Source: Flavobacterium kingsejongi (GTDB lineage: Bacteria > Bacteroidota > Bacteroidia > Flavobacteriales > Flavobacteriaceae). From it: 64,000 nt of DNA. Shown here piece after piece: positions 18,484 to 27,992 of this stretch (position 1 is its first letter; each line of letters starts with the position of its first letter). The position numbers and the translations under genes are program-made. Where the stretch lies: positions 124,001-188,000 of the forward strand of contig NZ_CP020919.1 of the NCBI RefSeq assembly GCF_003076475.1. The letters run 5' to 3'. A model generated the notes under the pieces. The model was not told where the DNA came from. It ran no database searches and saw only the letters and a program-made list of their open reading frames with translations.

Positions 18484-18759
18484 ATGGCTTTAAACATCAA
18501 ACCTCTTTCAGATCGTGTTCTTATTGAACCAGTAGCGGCAGAAACTCAAACTGCATCCGGGATTTTCATTCCTGATACCGCTAAAGAAAAACCACAAAAA
18601 GGCAATGTGGTTGCAGTAGGAAACGGGACTAAAGATCATGACATGACCGTAAAAGTTGGCGATACTGTTTTATATGGCAAATATGCTGGTACGGAATTGA
18701 AACACGAAGGTAAAGATTACCTGATCATGAGAGAAGACGATATCCTGGCTATCATTTAA
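18484..18759 (+). CDS. groES: co-chaperonin GroES
   Basis: A 91-92 residue co-chaperonin. It shows the family start [12 protein letters not shown], the mobile GroEL-binding loop ([19 protein letters not shown]) and the conserved end [13 protein letters not shown]. It caps the GroEL ring. The ATG at 18484 is immediately followed by GCTTTAAACATC; an in-frame ATT/ATG variant a few bases upstream would change little. No CIRCE operator is visible upstream. The gap to groEL is 122 bp, longer than in many groESL operons. Confidence 0.97.
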   Translation: MALNIKPLSDRVLIEPVAAETQTASGIFIPDTAKEKPQKGNVVAVGNGTKDHDMTVKVGDTVLYGKYAGTELKHEGKDYLIMREDDILAII

Positions 18760-18869
18760 GCAATACAAGCCCGATTCAAAAAATAAGATCTAATTAAATC
18801 GTAAATCCATCTGTTGCATGTTCCTTTCCGTATTTTTCAAAATACATTACAGGCATGACAGGTAAATAA

Positions 18870-20513
<1,644 letters not shown>

Positions 20514-20534
20514 TCCACATACCACTTAATTCCT

Positions 20535-20570
20535 AAAAGGGGCGTTTTTTATAAACGTCCCTTTTTTTTT
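20535..20570 (+). terminator. intrinsic terminator after groEL
   Basis: A stem AAAAGGGGCGTTT / AAACGTCCCTTTT, with one G-T wobble, is followed by nine T residues. It lies 22 bp after the groEL stop. Confidence 0.85.
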
Positions 20571-20624
20571 AGTCTACAATCATTTACTGAAATAGTATAA
20601 AGTAACTTTTAAATACAGTAATAT

Positions 20625-20777
20625 TTAATTCGCATTGCGATAGATCTTATGGCCGTCGTTGATGTACATCATAAAACCGTTGCTTGATTCATATAAGCTT
20701 AAAATAATGCCGCTAAATACAATTAATAAGGATTTCAAGCCTACAATTTGAAATACGATCCCTGCATTAGGTCTATG
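20625..20777 (-). pseudogene. possible remnant of a small membrane-protein gene
   Basis: Between groEL and the DedA gene the minus strand carries about 50 codons without a start codon, ending in TAA at 20625-20627. The decoded peptide has a hydrophobic stretch (GLKSLLIVFSGIILSLY) and a plausible soluble end (MMYINDGHKIYRNAN). A candidate ATG (MPKFLNIIS) lies upstream in another frame, so a frameshift may have broken a small gene. It may also be chance. Confidence 0.25.
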
Positions 20778-20846
20778 ATATAATATTTAAAAACTTAGGC
20801 ATCTTAATTTCAGAAATCAAAACAATCGACACAGAATAAAAAACAA

Positions 20847-20880
20847 AAGGGGCGCTGAAATATTCAGCGCCCCTTTTTAT
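20847..20880. terminator. bidirectional terminator after the DedA gene
   Basis: An 11-bp GC-rich stem GGGGCGCTGAA / TTCAGCGCCCC with a 3-base loop, flanked by A and T runs. It sits 18 bp past the stop of the minus-strand DedA gene. Confidence 0.88.
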
Positions 20881-20897
20881 TTGATTATCCAATAAGA

Positions 20898-21593
20898 CTA
20901 TAAAGATGTATCTTCTTTTGGTGGTGATTTTTTCAATAACTTAAACAAAACCGGCACTGTGGTAAATAGCACAATGATGATTATAATAATTTCAATGTGG
21001 GATTTCAAATCAATTCCCAACTCTTTTTCAAACAATTTCTGAAGGTAATGCCCTGACATAATCAGCGTGAACGACCATACAAATGAACTTACGATATTAT
21101 AAAAGGTAAACTTCTTTTGATCCATAGCCACAATCCCTGCAATAATAGGAGCAAACGTCCTGAAAACAGGCAAAAAACGGGCAAATATAATGGCTTTACC
21201 GCCATATTTTTCGAAGAAATCTTTAGACTGGAAAAGGTATTTTTTCTTGAACCAAAAAGTATCCTGCTTGTTATACAAATAGACACCGCTCTTCGCACCA
21301 AACCAATATCCTGCAAAGTTCCCCAGGATTCCGGCCACAGCGACTAAAATCACCAGGATCAATACATTTACAAAATCACCATCGATAATAATGAATTGCT
21401 CTACTAATTCATTACTGTAAATTCCGGCAAGGAAAAGCAAGCTGTCTCCAGGCAAAAAGAATCCGGCAAAAAGGCCAGTCTCAGCAAAAATTATAAACAA
21501 TACGACCCACAAACCGATCTGTACCCCCCCGAGTTCCAGATTAATATAAAAAACCGGATCAATCAGGCTTTTCCACTCAAAATTATTCATCAA
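20898..21593 (-). CDS. DedA family membrane protein
   Basis: A 231-residue integral membrane protein. It has the DedA (SNARE-associated/VTT) core, with FLPGDSLLFLAGIYS near residue 47 and the conserved arginine motif FARFLPVFRTFAPIIAG near residue 138, plus a final hydrophobic helix and charged end. DedA proteins act in membrane lipid homeostasis, including recycling of undecaprenyl phosphate; the substrate here is unknown. It lies 19 bp downstream of the symporter gene on the same strand and ends at a strong hairpin. Confidence 0.92.
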   Translation of the reverse strand: MMNNFEWKSLIDPVFYINLELGGVQIGLWVVLFIIFAETGLFAGFFLPGDSLLFLAGIYSNELVEQFIIIDGDFVNVLILVILVAVAGILGNFAGYWFGAKSGVYLYNKQDTFWFKKKYLFQSKDFFEKYGGKAIIFARFLPVFRTFAPIIAGIVAMDQKKFTFYNIVSSFVWSFTLIMSGHYLQKLFEKELGIDLKSHIEIIIIIIVLFTTVPVLFKLLKKSPPKEDTSL

Positions 21594-21612
21594 AAAAAGT
21601 ATATAATATTTA

Positions 21613-22842
21613 TTATTCTAATTTGTTTTCCCATTTACTCACGGCACTGGTCGCCAAAGCATTCCCCAACACATTCGTCATACTACGCGCCATATCGCAA
21701 AAATGGTCAATTGGCAATATCAGGGCAATCCCTTCAGGAGGGATGCCAAACATCGCACAGGTAGCCACAACGACAATCAAAGAGGCACGCGGCACACCCG
21801 CAACGCCTTTACTGGTTAGCATCAGGACGATTAACATCAGTAATTGTTTCTCAAGCGGCATATCGATACCGTAGACCTGGGCGATAAAAAGACTCGCAAA
21901 AGTCATGTACATCATACTACCATCCAGATTGAAAGAATAGCCTAATGGCAGTGTGAACGAAACGATTTTACTGTCACACCCAAAACGTTCCAGTTCTTCG
22001 GTAAGTTTTGGGAATACGGCTTCACTACTGGTCGTCGAAAATGCAATTAATAAAGGACTCTGGATCCTTTTCAGCAATACCCACAAACGATTTCCCAAGA
22101 TCATATAACCGACCAGTAAAAGAACGGCCCAAAGCACTAAAATGCCTATCGAAAAATCAATCAGGTATTTTGCATACAATGTAAATATTTCAAAACCGTG
22201 GTCGGCAACGGAAGCAGCAATTGCACCAAATACACCCAAAGGTGCTACCCACATAATATAACCAACCATTTTCAGTACCACATGAGATACTGTATCCAGT
22301 GTTTTGATAATGGGTTTCGAAATGGCTTCCAAAGAGGACAACGCAATACCAAACATAATCGAAAATATTACAATCTGTAATATTTCATTGGTCGCCATGG
22401 CTTCAAAGATACTTTTAGGCACCACATGGTTCACAAAATCAGCAAGCGAAAATTCCTGCGTCTTTTGTAATAAATCATTTGCAGCGGATGTATCTCCAAG
22501 TGTGATCTTGGTATCTCTGCCGGGGCCGAGGATATTGACAAGAACCATCCCGATAAGAAGCGACATCATAGAAGCGGAAATGAACCACGCCATCGCCTTA
22601 CCTCCTACACGACCAACCATTTTCAGGTCGCCCATTTTTGCTATTCCTACCACCAGTGTTGAAAACACCAATGGGGCAATTATCATTTGTATTAATCGAA
22701 TAAAAATAGTACCTAAAAGCTTGATATTTTTTGAAAAAGTAGGGATACTTTCCGGTAGGTAATAGTGCACCAAGCCTCCAAATATCACTCCTAATACCAA
22801 CCCAATTATTATCGCAATAAAAAGTTTATTGTTGCTCTTCAT
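21613..22842 (-). CDS. dicarboxylate/amino acid:cation symporter
   Basis: A 409-residue transporter of the DAACS family (GltP/DctA type) with about eight membrane segments. It has the serine-rich re-entrant loop (AFSTTSSEAVFPKL) and the second loop region (SKGVAGVPRASLIVV) followed by the conserved LPIDHFCDMARSMTNVLGN, in which Asp and Asn residues bind substrate and sodium. It probably imports glutamate, aspartate or C4-dicarboxylates with sodium or protons. It forms a likely two-gene unit with the DedA gene. Confidence 0.93.
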   Translation of the reverse strand: MKSNNKLFIAIIIGLVLGVIFGGLVHYYLPESIPTFSKNIKLLGTIFIRLIQMIIAPLVFSTLVVGIAKMGDLKMVGRVGGKAMAWFISASMMSLLIGMVLVNILGPGRDTKITLGDTSAANDLLQKTQEFSLADFVNHVVPKSIFEAMATNEILQIVIFSIMFGIALSSLEAISKPIIKTLDTVSHVVLKMVGYIMWVAPLGVFGAIAASVADHGFEIFTLYAKYLIDFSIGILVLWAVLLLVGYMILGNRLWVLLKRIQSPLLIAFSTTSSEAVFPKLTEELERFGCDSKIVSFTLPLGYSFNLDGSMMYMTFASLFIAQVYGIDMPLEKQLLMLIVLMLTSKGVAGVPRASLIVVVATCAMFGIPPEGIALILPIDHFCDMARSMTNVLGNALATSAVSKWENKLE

Positions 22843-23039
22843 TTAGTTGTTTTTAAGGGTGGTGAAAGTAGCTATAATTTCGGTGAATTGGAAGCTAATT
22901 TTTAGAAATATACGTTTTTATTGTTTTTTAACTTCATTTTCACAGTATTACGGTATTCCTATTTTTAACCCCTAACGCTACTCCGTCGAATTACATCATA
23001 CTGATTTCTAAAAACGCCCTTACTTTTAGAAATTCTTCT

Positions 23040-23074
23040 TTACAAAAAAAAATCCGGAGCCTAAACTCCGGATT
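23040..23074 (-). terminator. terminator after the porin gene
   Basis: A 9-bp perfect stem AATCCGGAG / CTCCGGATT with a 6-base loop. Read on the minus strand it is followed by a T run. It lies about 40 bp past the porin stop and closes the dab-SulP-porin unit. Confidence 0.85.
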
Positions 23075-23114
23075 CTACATTTAATTAAAAAATAGCCTAA
23101 CCAAAAACAAAAAA

Positions 23115-24458
23115 TTAATTAAAAGAGACCTGATATTGTGCAATAATAGCACCTTTGTGATCGGTTAAATCACCTGTTGTATTATATATAGGACGGTTTT
23201 GGTAAGAGACCGTAAATTTTGAAGTTTGTCCGGCCAATAGCCAGTTTACTCCCACATCATAAAAATTCATATCCTGATTCAGGCGCTCATAGTGGGCGTG
23301 CTGAATTGCGACATAGGGCATCAATGTTGTTTTCCCGATTAAGTTGTCTCTGAATTTATACCCCAATTGCGCATACAGCACATTTCCGGTTCCGAAAGCC
23401 GGATAACCGTTTCCGCTACCATTCAGGATGGTGGGATCTTTGGTTCCGTTTGCAGGATTCATCGGAGCGTTGTTACGGATGTAATTTGTTCCAAAATCGT
23501 AGTGCGTGAAATTTCCGTAGAAACTGATAGCCTGCCCTTTTGATCCTATCGGGGCATCATAGTATACATCGGCGGCCAAATGCAGCATATTCGTCTGTAT
23601 AGTATCATTTGCAACATTTTTATGCCACATGGCATCTTGTTGGTAAATGATTCCGGCACCAATGTTCAGTACATTTTTCTTCCCAAGGTAGGCTCCTGTT
23701 GCATACGGGATAAGATTGGATTCCTGATCTTTAAACTGGTACTGAAAATAACCGTTGTATTGTACATTTGGTGGTTTCGGAGAAAAAGTAGAGCGTTCGC
23801 CAATAGCCGCGATATAATTGGATCCTTTTTGAATCGCCATAGGTTGAGCAAATGCAACCCGGTAATCAAATTTTCCTATTTTACCTTTGGCCTATACTGA
23901 TAACTTACGGACAAACTGATCTGAAACATCATTGGTAGACTCTAGGAATAATGGCCCATCAATCCCCATAAGCGATCCTACAGCAGAAGCGGAAAAACGG
24001 GATAACCCGGTCCATCCGGATAATCCGGCACCTACAGACAACATTTTTGTATCAATAGCATATTCCCCTACCGCATCATGAATAAAGAATCCCTGTTTAC
24101 GATCGGAAATGTTATTGAAATTATTCTCCCCAATCTGACTGTAAATAAAAACACGATCGGTCAGCTGCCCATACATTTGTACCCTGAATCTTCTGATTCC
24201 AATATCAGCGCCGCTATTTTTAGGCGTGTCGTAAATGGTCGTGCCCGGATTGTATTGCTGATCCCTTAACCACACCTGTGTCATCATGGTAAATTTGAGG
24301 TAGTTGGAACCATCTTCATTAAGATAGACCTTACGATCTTTCCAAAACTGCTGCTTTGGGGCAACAGGTTCTGTAGCCTGCTGTTGCGCTACTACATTTT
24401 GAGACACAAGGAGAGCGCATAACGCCATTGAGGCTATTAGAGATTTGAATACTTTCAT
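23115..24458 (-). pseudogene. outer-membrane porin (OprO/OprP-like), interrupted by an in-frame TAG
   Basis: A porin of about 447 codons read through one amber codon at 23892-23894. A signal peptide (MKVFKSLIASMALCALLVS, cleaved after VVAQ) leads into beta-strand-rich sequence with alternating aromatic residues, ending in YQVSFN with a C-terminal aromatic as in beta-barrels. The phase before and after the TAG is the same, and the text continues smoothly (RKLSV, then AKGKIGKFDYRVAFAQ), so one base change would restore it. Without readthrough a barrel of about half length results. The start at 24458 was chosen for its signal peptide. It is the last gene after dabA-dabB-SulP, 28 bp from the SulP gene. 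Confidence 0.8.
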
Positions 24459-24486
24459 TTTTTTATCGTCTTTTTCTATACTGTAT

Positions 24487-26085
24487 TTAGTTTGACTGCA
24501 ATTTACGGGCAGCAAATTCGTGTCCTGAGGTGGGTTTATGATTTTCCAGTCCAATGATTTTCACGGTTCCTCCATCAGTCCCCTCATATTCATGCTGAAA
24601 ATGATGCAAGCTTTCCATCACGGAATGGTCTACTAATTTGGTGTTTTTTAAATCAATCACAATGTTGAATCCTGTAGGAATTTCTTCTAATTTTCTTTTG
24701 ATCCCTAAAAAGTTCGTAAAGATCGCTGCTTTATTTATTTCTACCAAATATTGGTCTCCTTCAAATGACACTACGGTCGGTGCTTTGAAGAAAGAACTGA
24801 TCGGAGTGCCGTTAATTACATGGATAATCATTTTTAATACGATCCCTGCCGCAATTCCTACCAATAAATCTTCGTACATGGTAAAGAAAATAGTGACTAC
24901 AAAAATCGCCAATTGCTCTTTTCCGATTTTAAAGGTATGTACAAATTCTTTTGGATGCGCCAATTTGATTCCTACCGAAATAAGCATAGCTGCCAAAGCG
25001 GCATTTGGAATCAGCTCAATTAAATGCGATGCCAACAAAACAAAAACAAGAATGAACACCCCATGAAAAAAGTTAGCCCAACGTGTTTTAGCACCATTAT
25101 TCACATTCGAAGAACTACGGGCAACTTCAGAAATCATTGGTAATCCTCCTAAAATAGCCGAAATAGTATTTCCGATCCCTACCGCCACCAGGTCTTTATT
25201 GGTATTAGACTTTCTTTTGTAGGGATCCAATAAATCAATTGCTTTTACAGTCAATAGCGACTCCAGCGTACCTACTAAGGCAAACATCACCACATATTTA
25301 ACGAATATGCCTGTTTGTGCTACGCCATCGAAACTAACATTTACCTTGATGTTTTCCATCAGGTTACCAATATGTACCAAAGCATAAGCAGGTTCTGTAG
25401 TCTGGAAATGCATGATCAATTCAGCAGGAACCGAAATCAACAATACGACAAGAGCAGCCGGTACTTTTTTGATATACGGATTTTTAATATATGGCCACCC
25501 CAGCATTACCGCAAGACTCACTACCCCGATGGCTGCGGCTCTTGGATCAAGATCCGCAATAAATGTTGGAATATGTCCCAATAATGCGATGGGGCCTAAG
25601 CCTTTTGTCATGGTCGGGTCCACATCCAGCAATACCGGAATCTGTTTTGCGATAATAATCAAACCGATAGCAGCTAACATTCCGTGAATCGCAGAAAGTG
25701 GAAAAAAGTCGACCAGTTTTCCCAGTTTGAATACACCGAACAATATTTGTACTAATCCTGCCACTACCATCGCTCCCAAAGCCAGGTGCCATCCTAATTC
25801 ACCACCACCAAAATCGGCCACTGCACCTGCAACAATAACAATTAATCCTGCAGCCGGCCCCTTAATTGTCAAGCGGGATCCCATTAACAAACTCACGATA
25901 ATACCTCCGATAATTGCAGAAACAAGTCCCATTAATGGTGGAAAATCCGATGCTTTTGCGATGCCAAGGCTTAATGGCAATGCCAGTAAAAAAACGATGA
26001 ACCCCGAGGTTGCATCGGCAGAAAAATTCTCCTTTAATCCAGCTATTCCGTCTTTTGGGAGCTGCAATTTGTTTTTTAAATCCAT
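24487..26085 (-). CDS. SulP family anion transporter with STAS domain
   Basis: About 532 residues: a SulP membrane domain with roughly 12-14 helices, then a cytoplasmic STAS domain over the last 100 residues. Landmarks are GFIVFLLALPLSLGIA near the start, MGSRLTIKGPAAGLIVI, and GNTISAILGGLPMISEVARS. SulP proteins carry sulfate, bicarbonate or other anions. Linkage to dabA/dabB makes bicarbonate a reasonable guess, but the sequence does not show it. The start at 26085 (MDLKNKLQL) replaces an earlier ATG inside dabB. The gap to dabB is 37 bp. Confidence 0.88.
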   Translation of the reverse strand: MDLKNKLQLPKDGIAGLKENFSADATSGFIVFLLALPLSLGIAKASDFPPLMGLVSAIIGGIIVSLLMGSRLTIKGPAAGLIVIVAGAVADFGGGELGWHLALGAMVVAGLVQILFGVFKLGKLVDFFPLSAIHGMLAAIGLIIIAKQIPVLLDVDPTMTKGLGPIALLGHIPTFIADLDPRAAAIGVVSLAVMLGWPYIKNPYIKKVPAALVVLLISVPAELIMHFQTTEPAYALVHIGNLMENIKVNVSFDGVAQTGIFVKYVVMFALVGTLESLLTVKAIDLLDPYKRKSNTNKDLVAVGIGNTISAILGGLPMISEVARSSSNVNNGAKTRWANFFHGVFILVFVLLASHLIELIPNAALAAMLISVGIKLAHPKEFVHTFKIGKEQLAIFVVTIFFTMYEDLLVGIAAGIVLKMIIHVINGTPISSFFKAPTVVSFEGDQYLVEINKAAIFTNFLGIKRKLEEIPTGFNIVIDLKNTKLVDHSVMESLHHFQHEYEGTDGGTVKIIGLENHKPTSGHEFAARKLQSN

Positions 26086-26122
26086 TTTATACTTTTTGTT
26101 TTTTTGTTTTAATTTCAATGTA

Positions 26123-27988
26123 TTATGCTGACTTATACGGAATCTCATGATACGATTTCTGATGCGGTCCTAAAAAGAGCCTCGCATACATCCGTACCAC
26201 AGAAAGCCCGGAAAAAATAAAGCTCGAAGCGGTAAAATAGGCCAGTACAAACTGATCGTGATGAATATGGCTAAAAATCAGGTCTTCCCCTATAAATGTT
26301 GTAGTGATCGGAAACCCCATTAAACCAAGGCAGGCCAGTAAAAACAATAATGCCAGTTTTGGATGCTCATAGGACATGCCATAGAAACGGTTCAGGCTGA
26401 TGTTTTTTTCAAACTTGCGCAGTTTCTCCAGACAATAAATCCCCACAACGCCCGCAACCAAGACCCCACTAAGGTAAAATAGGCCTTCTAAAAGCGAAAA
26501 ATGCTCGTTGAATGAAATTGCCAGCGCGACCCAGAAATGATTGGTAATAATGAGCAGCCATGCCAAAAGCGGGCTCTTGCGTTCCGAGAATGACTTCAGA
26601 ACCAGAATAAAACCCAGTATGGAGAAAAAGCCTGGCAGGTATTGGCTTATGGTAGGATTTGCTTTTACCAAAAAAAGCAAAAACAAACCAATCAAATACG
26701 TCGGAATGAATAAGATATACAATCTTTTCACGGTAAGGAAGCTCAGTTTTTTACCGATACTTTTAGAAGGCCTGCGAACAAGATGATCCATAAACAATTC
26801 CAGATTCCATTCTTTCAGACTCAGCAGGTAGATGGAATATTCAATCTTTTTCGGAAAAGTATCTTCAATCGTATGTTGTTTTGGACTAAAATTATACAAC
26901 TGCTCCCTGATTTTATAACTCACCACGGATGGCGATACCAAAAGCTGGTAGGTCCTGAGGAAAGCATTTCCGGCAAAATGAACCAATGCCAGATCTTCCA
27001 GCCCTAATGCGATTTCGATAAAAATAATACCAATCTGGGCTATTGAAGAATAGGCAATCTGGCTTTTTACCGAAGATTGGACTCTTGCAATCAGGGAGGC
27101 AATAGTACTCGTGGCAAGCCCCAAAGCCCCGATCAGTATCCGTACTGATGTCTGGTGCTCCCAAAATGGAAAGGTCCTCAACAACAGGAAGGCACCCAAA
27201 TGAACCGATAGGGATCCATAAAAAATCGCACTGGACGGTGTTGGCCCTTCCATTGCTCTCGGCAACCAGGAGGAAAAGGGAAGTTGTGCCGATTTTGCTG
27301 CTGCTGCAACTAAAATCATTACTGAAATAAAAATACCAATTGCACTATGCCCGGACAAATGCTCATGAACCAGTTCATAATTGTTCAATTTCAGGAACGT
27401 AATGTTTTCATGCCACAAGTGATGGCTGGCCCACATCGCCAATATCATTCCGATATCCCCGATCCGGTAGACCGAAAATACCTTTAGGGCATTCTTCACC
27501 GGTAAATACCGATCCCTGTAAAAGGCGATCAACAGAAAAGAGGAAATTCCCAAAACCTCCCAACCCATGAATAGCGTTTCAAAGTTCCCGGAAAACACCG
27601 CAATGTTATAGCCGAAATAGAAAAACAATATGGTATTGAAAAAACGTTTATACCCAGATTCCCGATGCAAATAATACCGGCTGTAAATGGTCACCAAAAA
27701 GGTCAGGAAGGAACCGACAAAAAGATAAACAGCTGTAATTTTATCGAAATAAAAATCGATAAAGAACTCATAACCGGATGTCTTGATGATAGGAATTTCT
27801 TTCAGGTTGAGCACCGGATGCCCATTCCATAACCAGTACACCAAAAAAACCAGGAATGTCGCCATGTGGAGCCCTACCGTAAAAAAAGCAGTCCAGGAAA
27901 TGATGGTTTCCTTTTTTGCCGGAATAAATAAACTGATAAGAAATCCGATTAACGGAATTAATATAAAAATCTGAAGTATAAAATCCAT
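26123..27988 (-). CDS. dabB: DabB: proton-conducting subunit of an inorganic-carbon transporter
   Basis: A 621-residue membrane protein of the NuoL/ND5/MrpA family with about 14 helices. The helix with SGNFETLFMGWEVLGISSFLL carries the conserved glutamate, and AAKSAQLPFSSWLPRAMEGPTP carries the conserved lysine of the proton path. It is a stand-alone NuoL-like protein with no other complex I genes nearby. It ends upstream of the SulP gene and lies 4 bp after dabA, the defining arrangement of the two-gene Dab system, in which DabB couples ion flow to CO2 hydration by DabA. Confidence 0.88.
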   Translation of the reverse strand: MDFILQIFILIPLIGFLISLFIPAKKETIISWTAFFTVGLHMATFLVFLVYWLWNGHPVLNLKEIPIIKTSGYEFFIDFYFDKITAVYLFVGSFLTFLVTIYSRYYLHRESGYKRFFNTILFFYFGYNIAVFSGNFETLFMGWEVLGISSFLLIAFYRDRYLPVKNALKVFSVYRIGDIGMILAMWASHHLWHENITFLKLNNYELVHEHLSGHSAIGIFISVMILVAAAAKSAQLPFSSWLPRAMEGPTPSSAIFYGSLSVHLGAFLLLRTFPFWEHQTSVRILIGALGLATSTIASLIARVQSSVKSQIAYSSIAQIGIIFIEIALGLEDLALVHFAGNAFLRTYQLLVSPSVVSYKIREQLYNFSPKQHTIEDTFPKKIEYSIYLLSLKEWNLELFMDHLVRRPSKSIGKKLSFLTVKRLYILFIPTYLIGLFLLFLVKANPTISQYLPGFFSILGFILVLKSFSERKSPLLAWLLIITNHFWVALAISFNEHFSLLEGLFYLSGVLVAGVVGIYCLEKLRKFEKNISLNRFYGMSYEHPKLALLFLLACLGLMGFPITTTFIGEDLIFSHIHHDQFVLAYFTASSFIFSGLSVVRMYARLFLGPHQKSYHEIPYKSA

Positions 27989-27992
27989 TCCT

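Noticed and set aside
22304..22762. A 152-codon plus-strand open frame inside the symporter region
   Set aside because: It is a shadow of the conserved dicarboxylate symporter on the minus strand.
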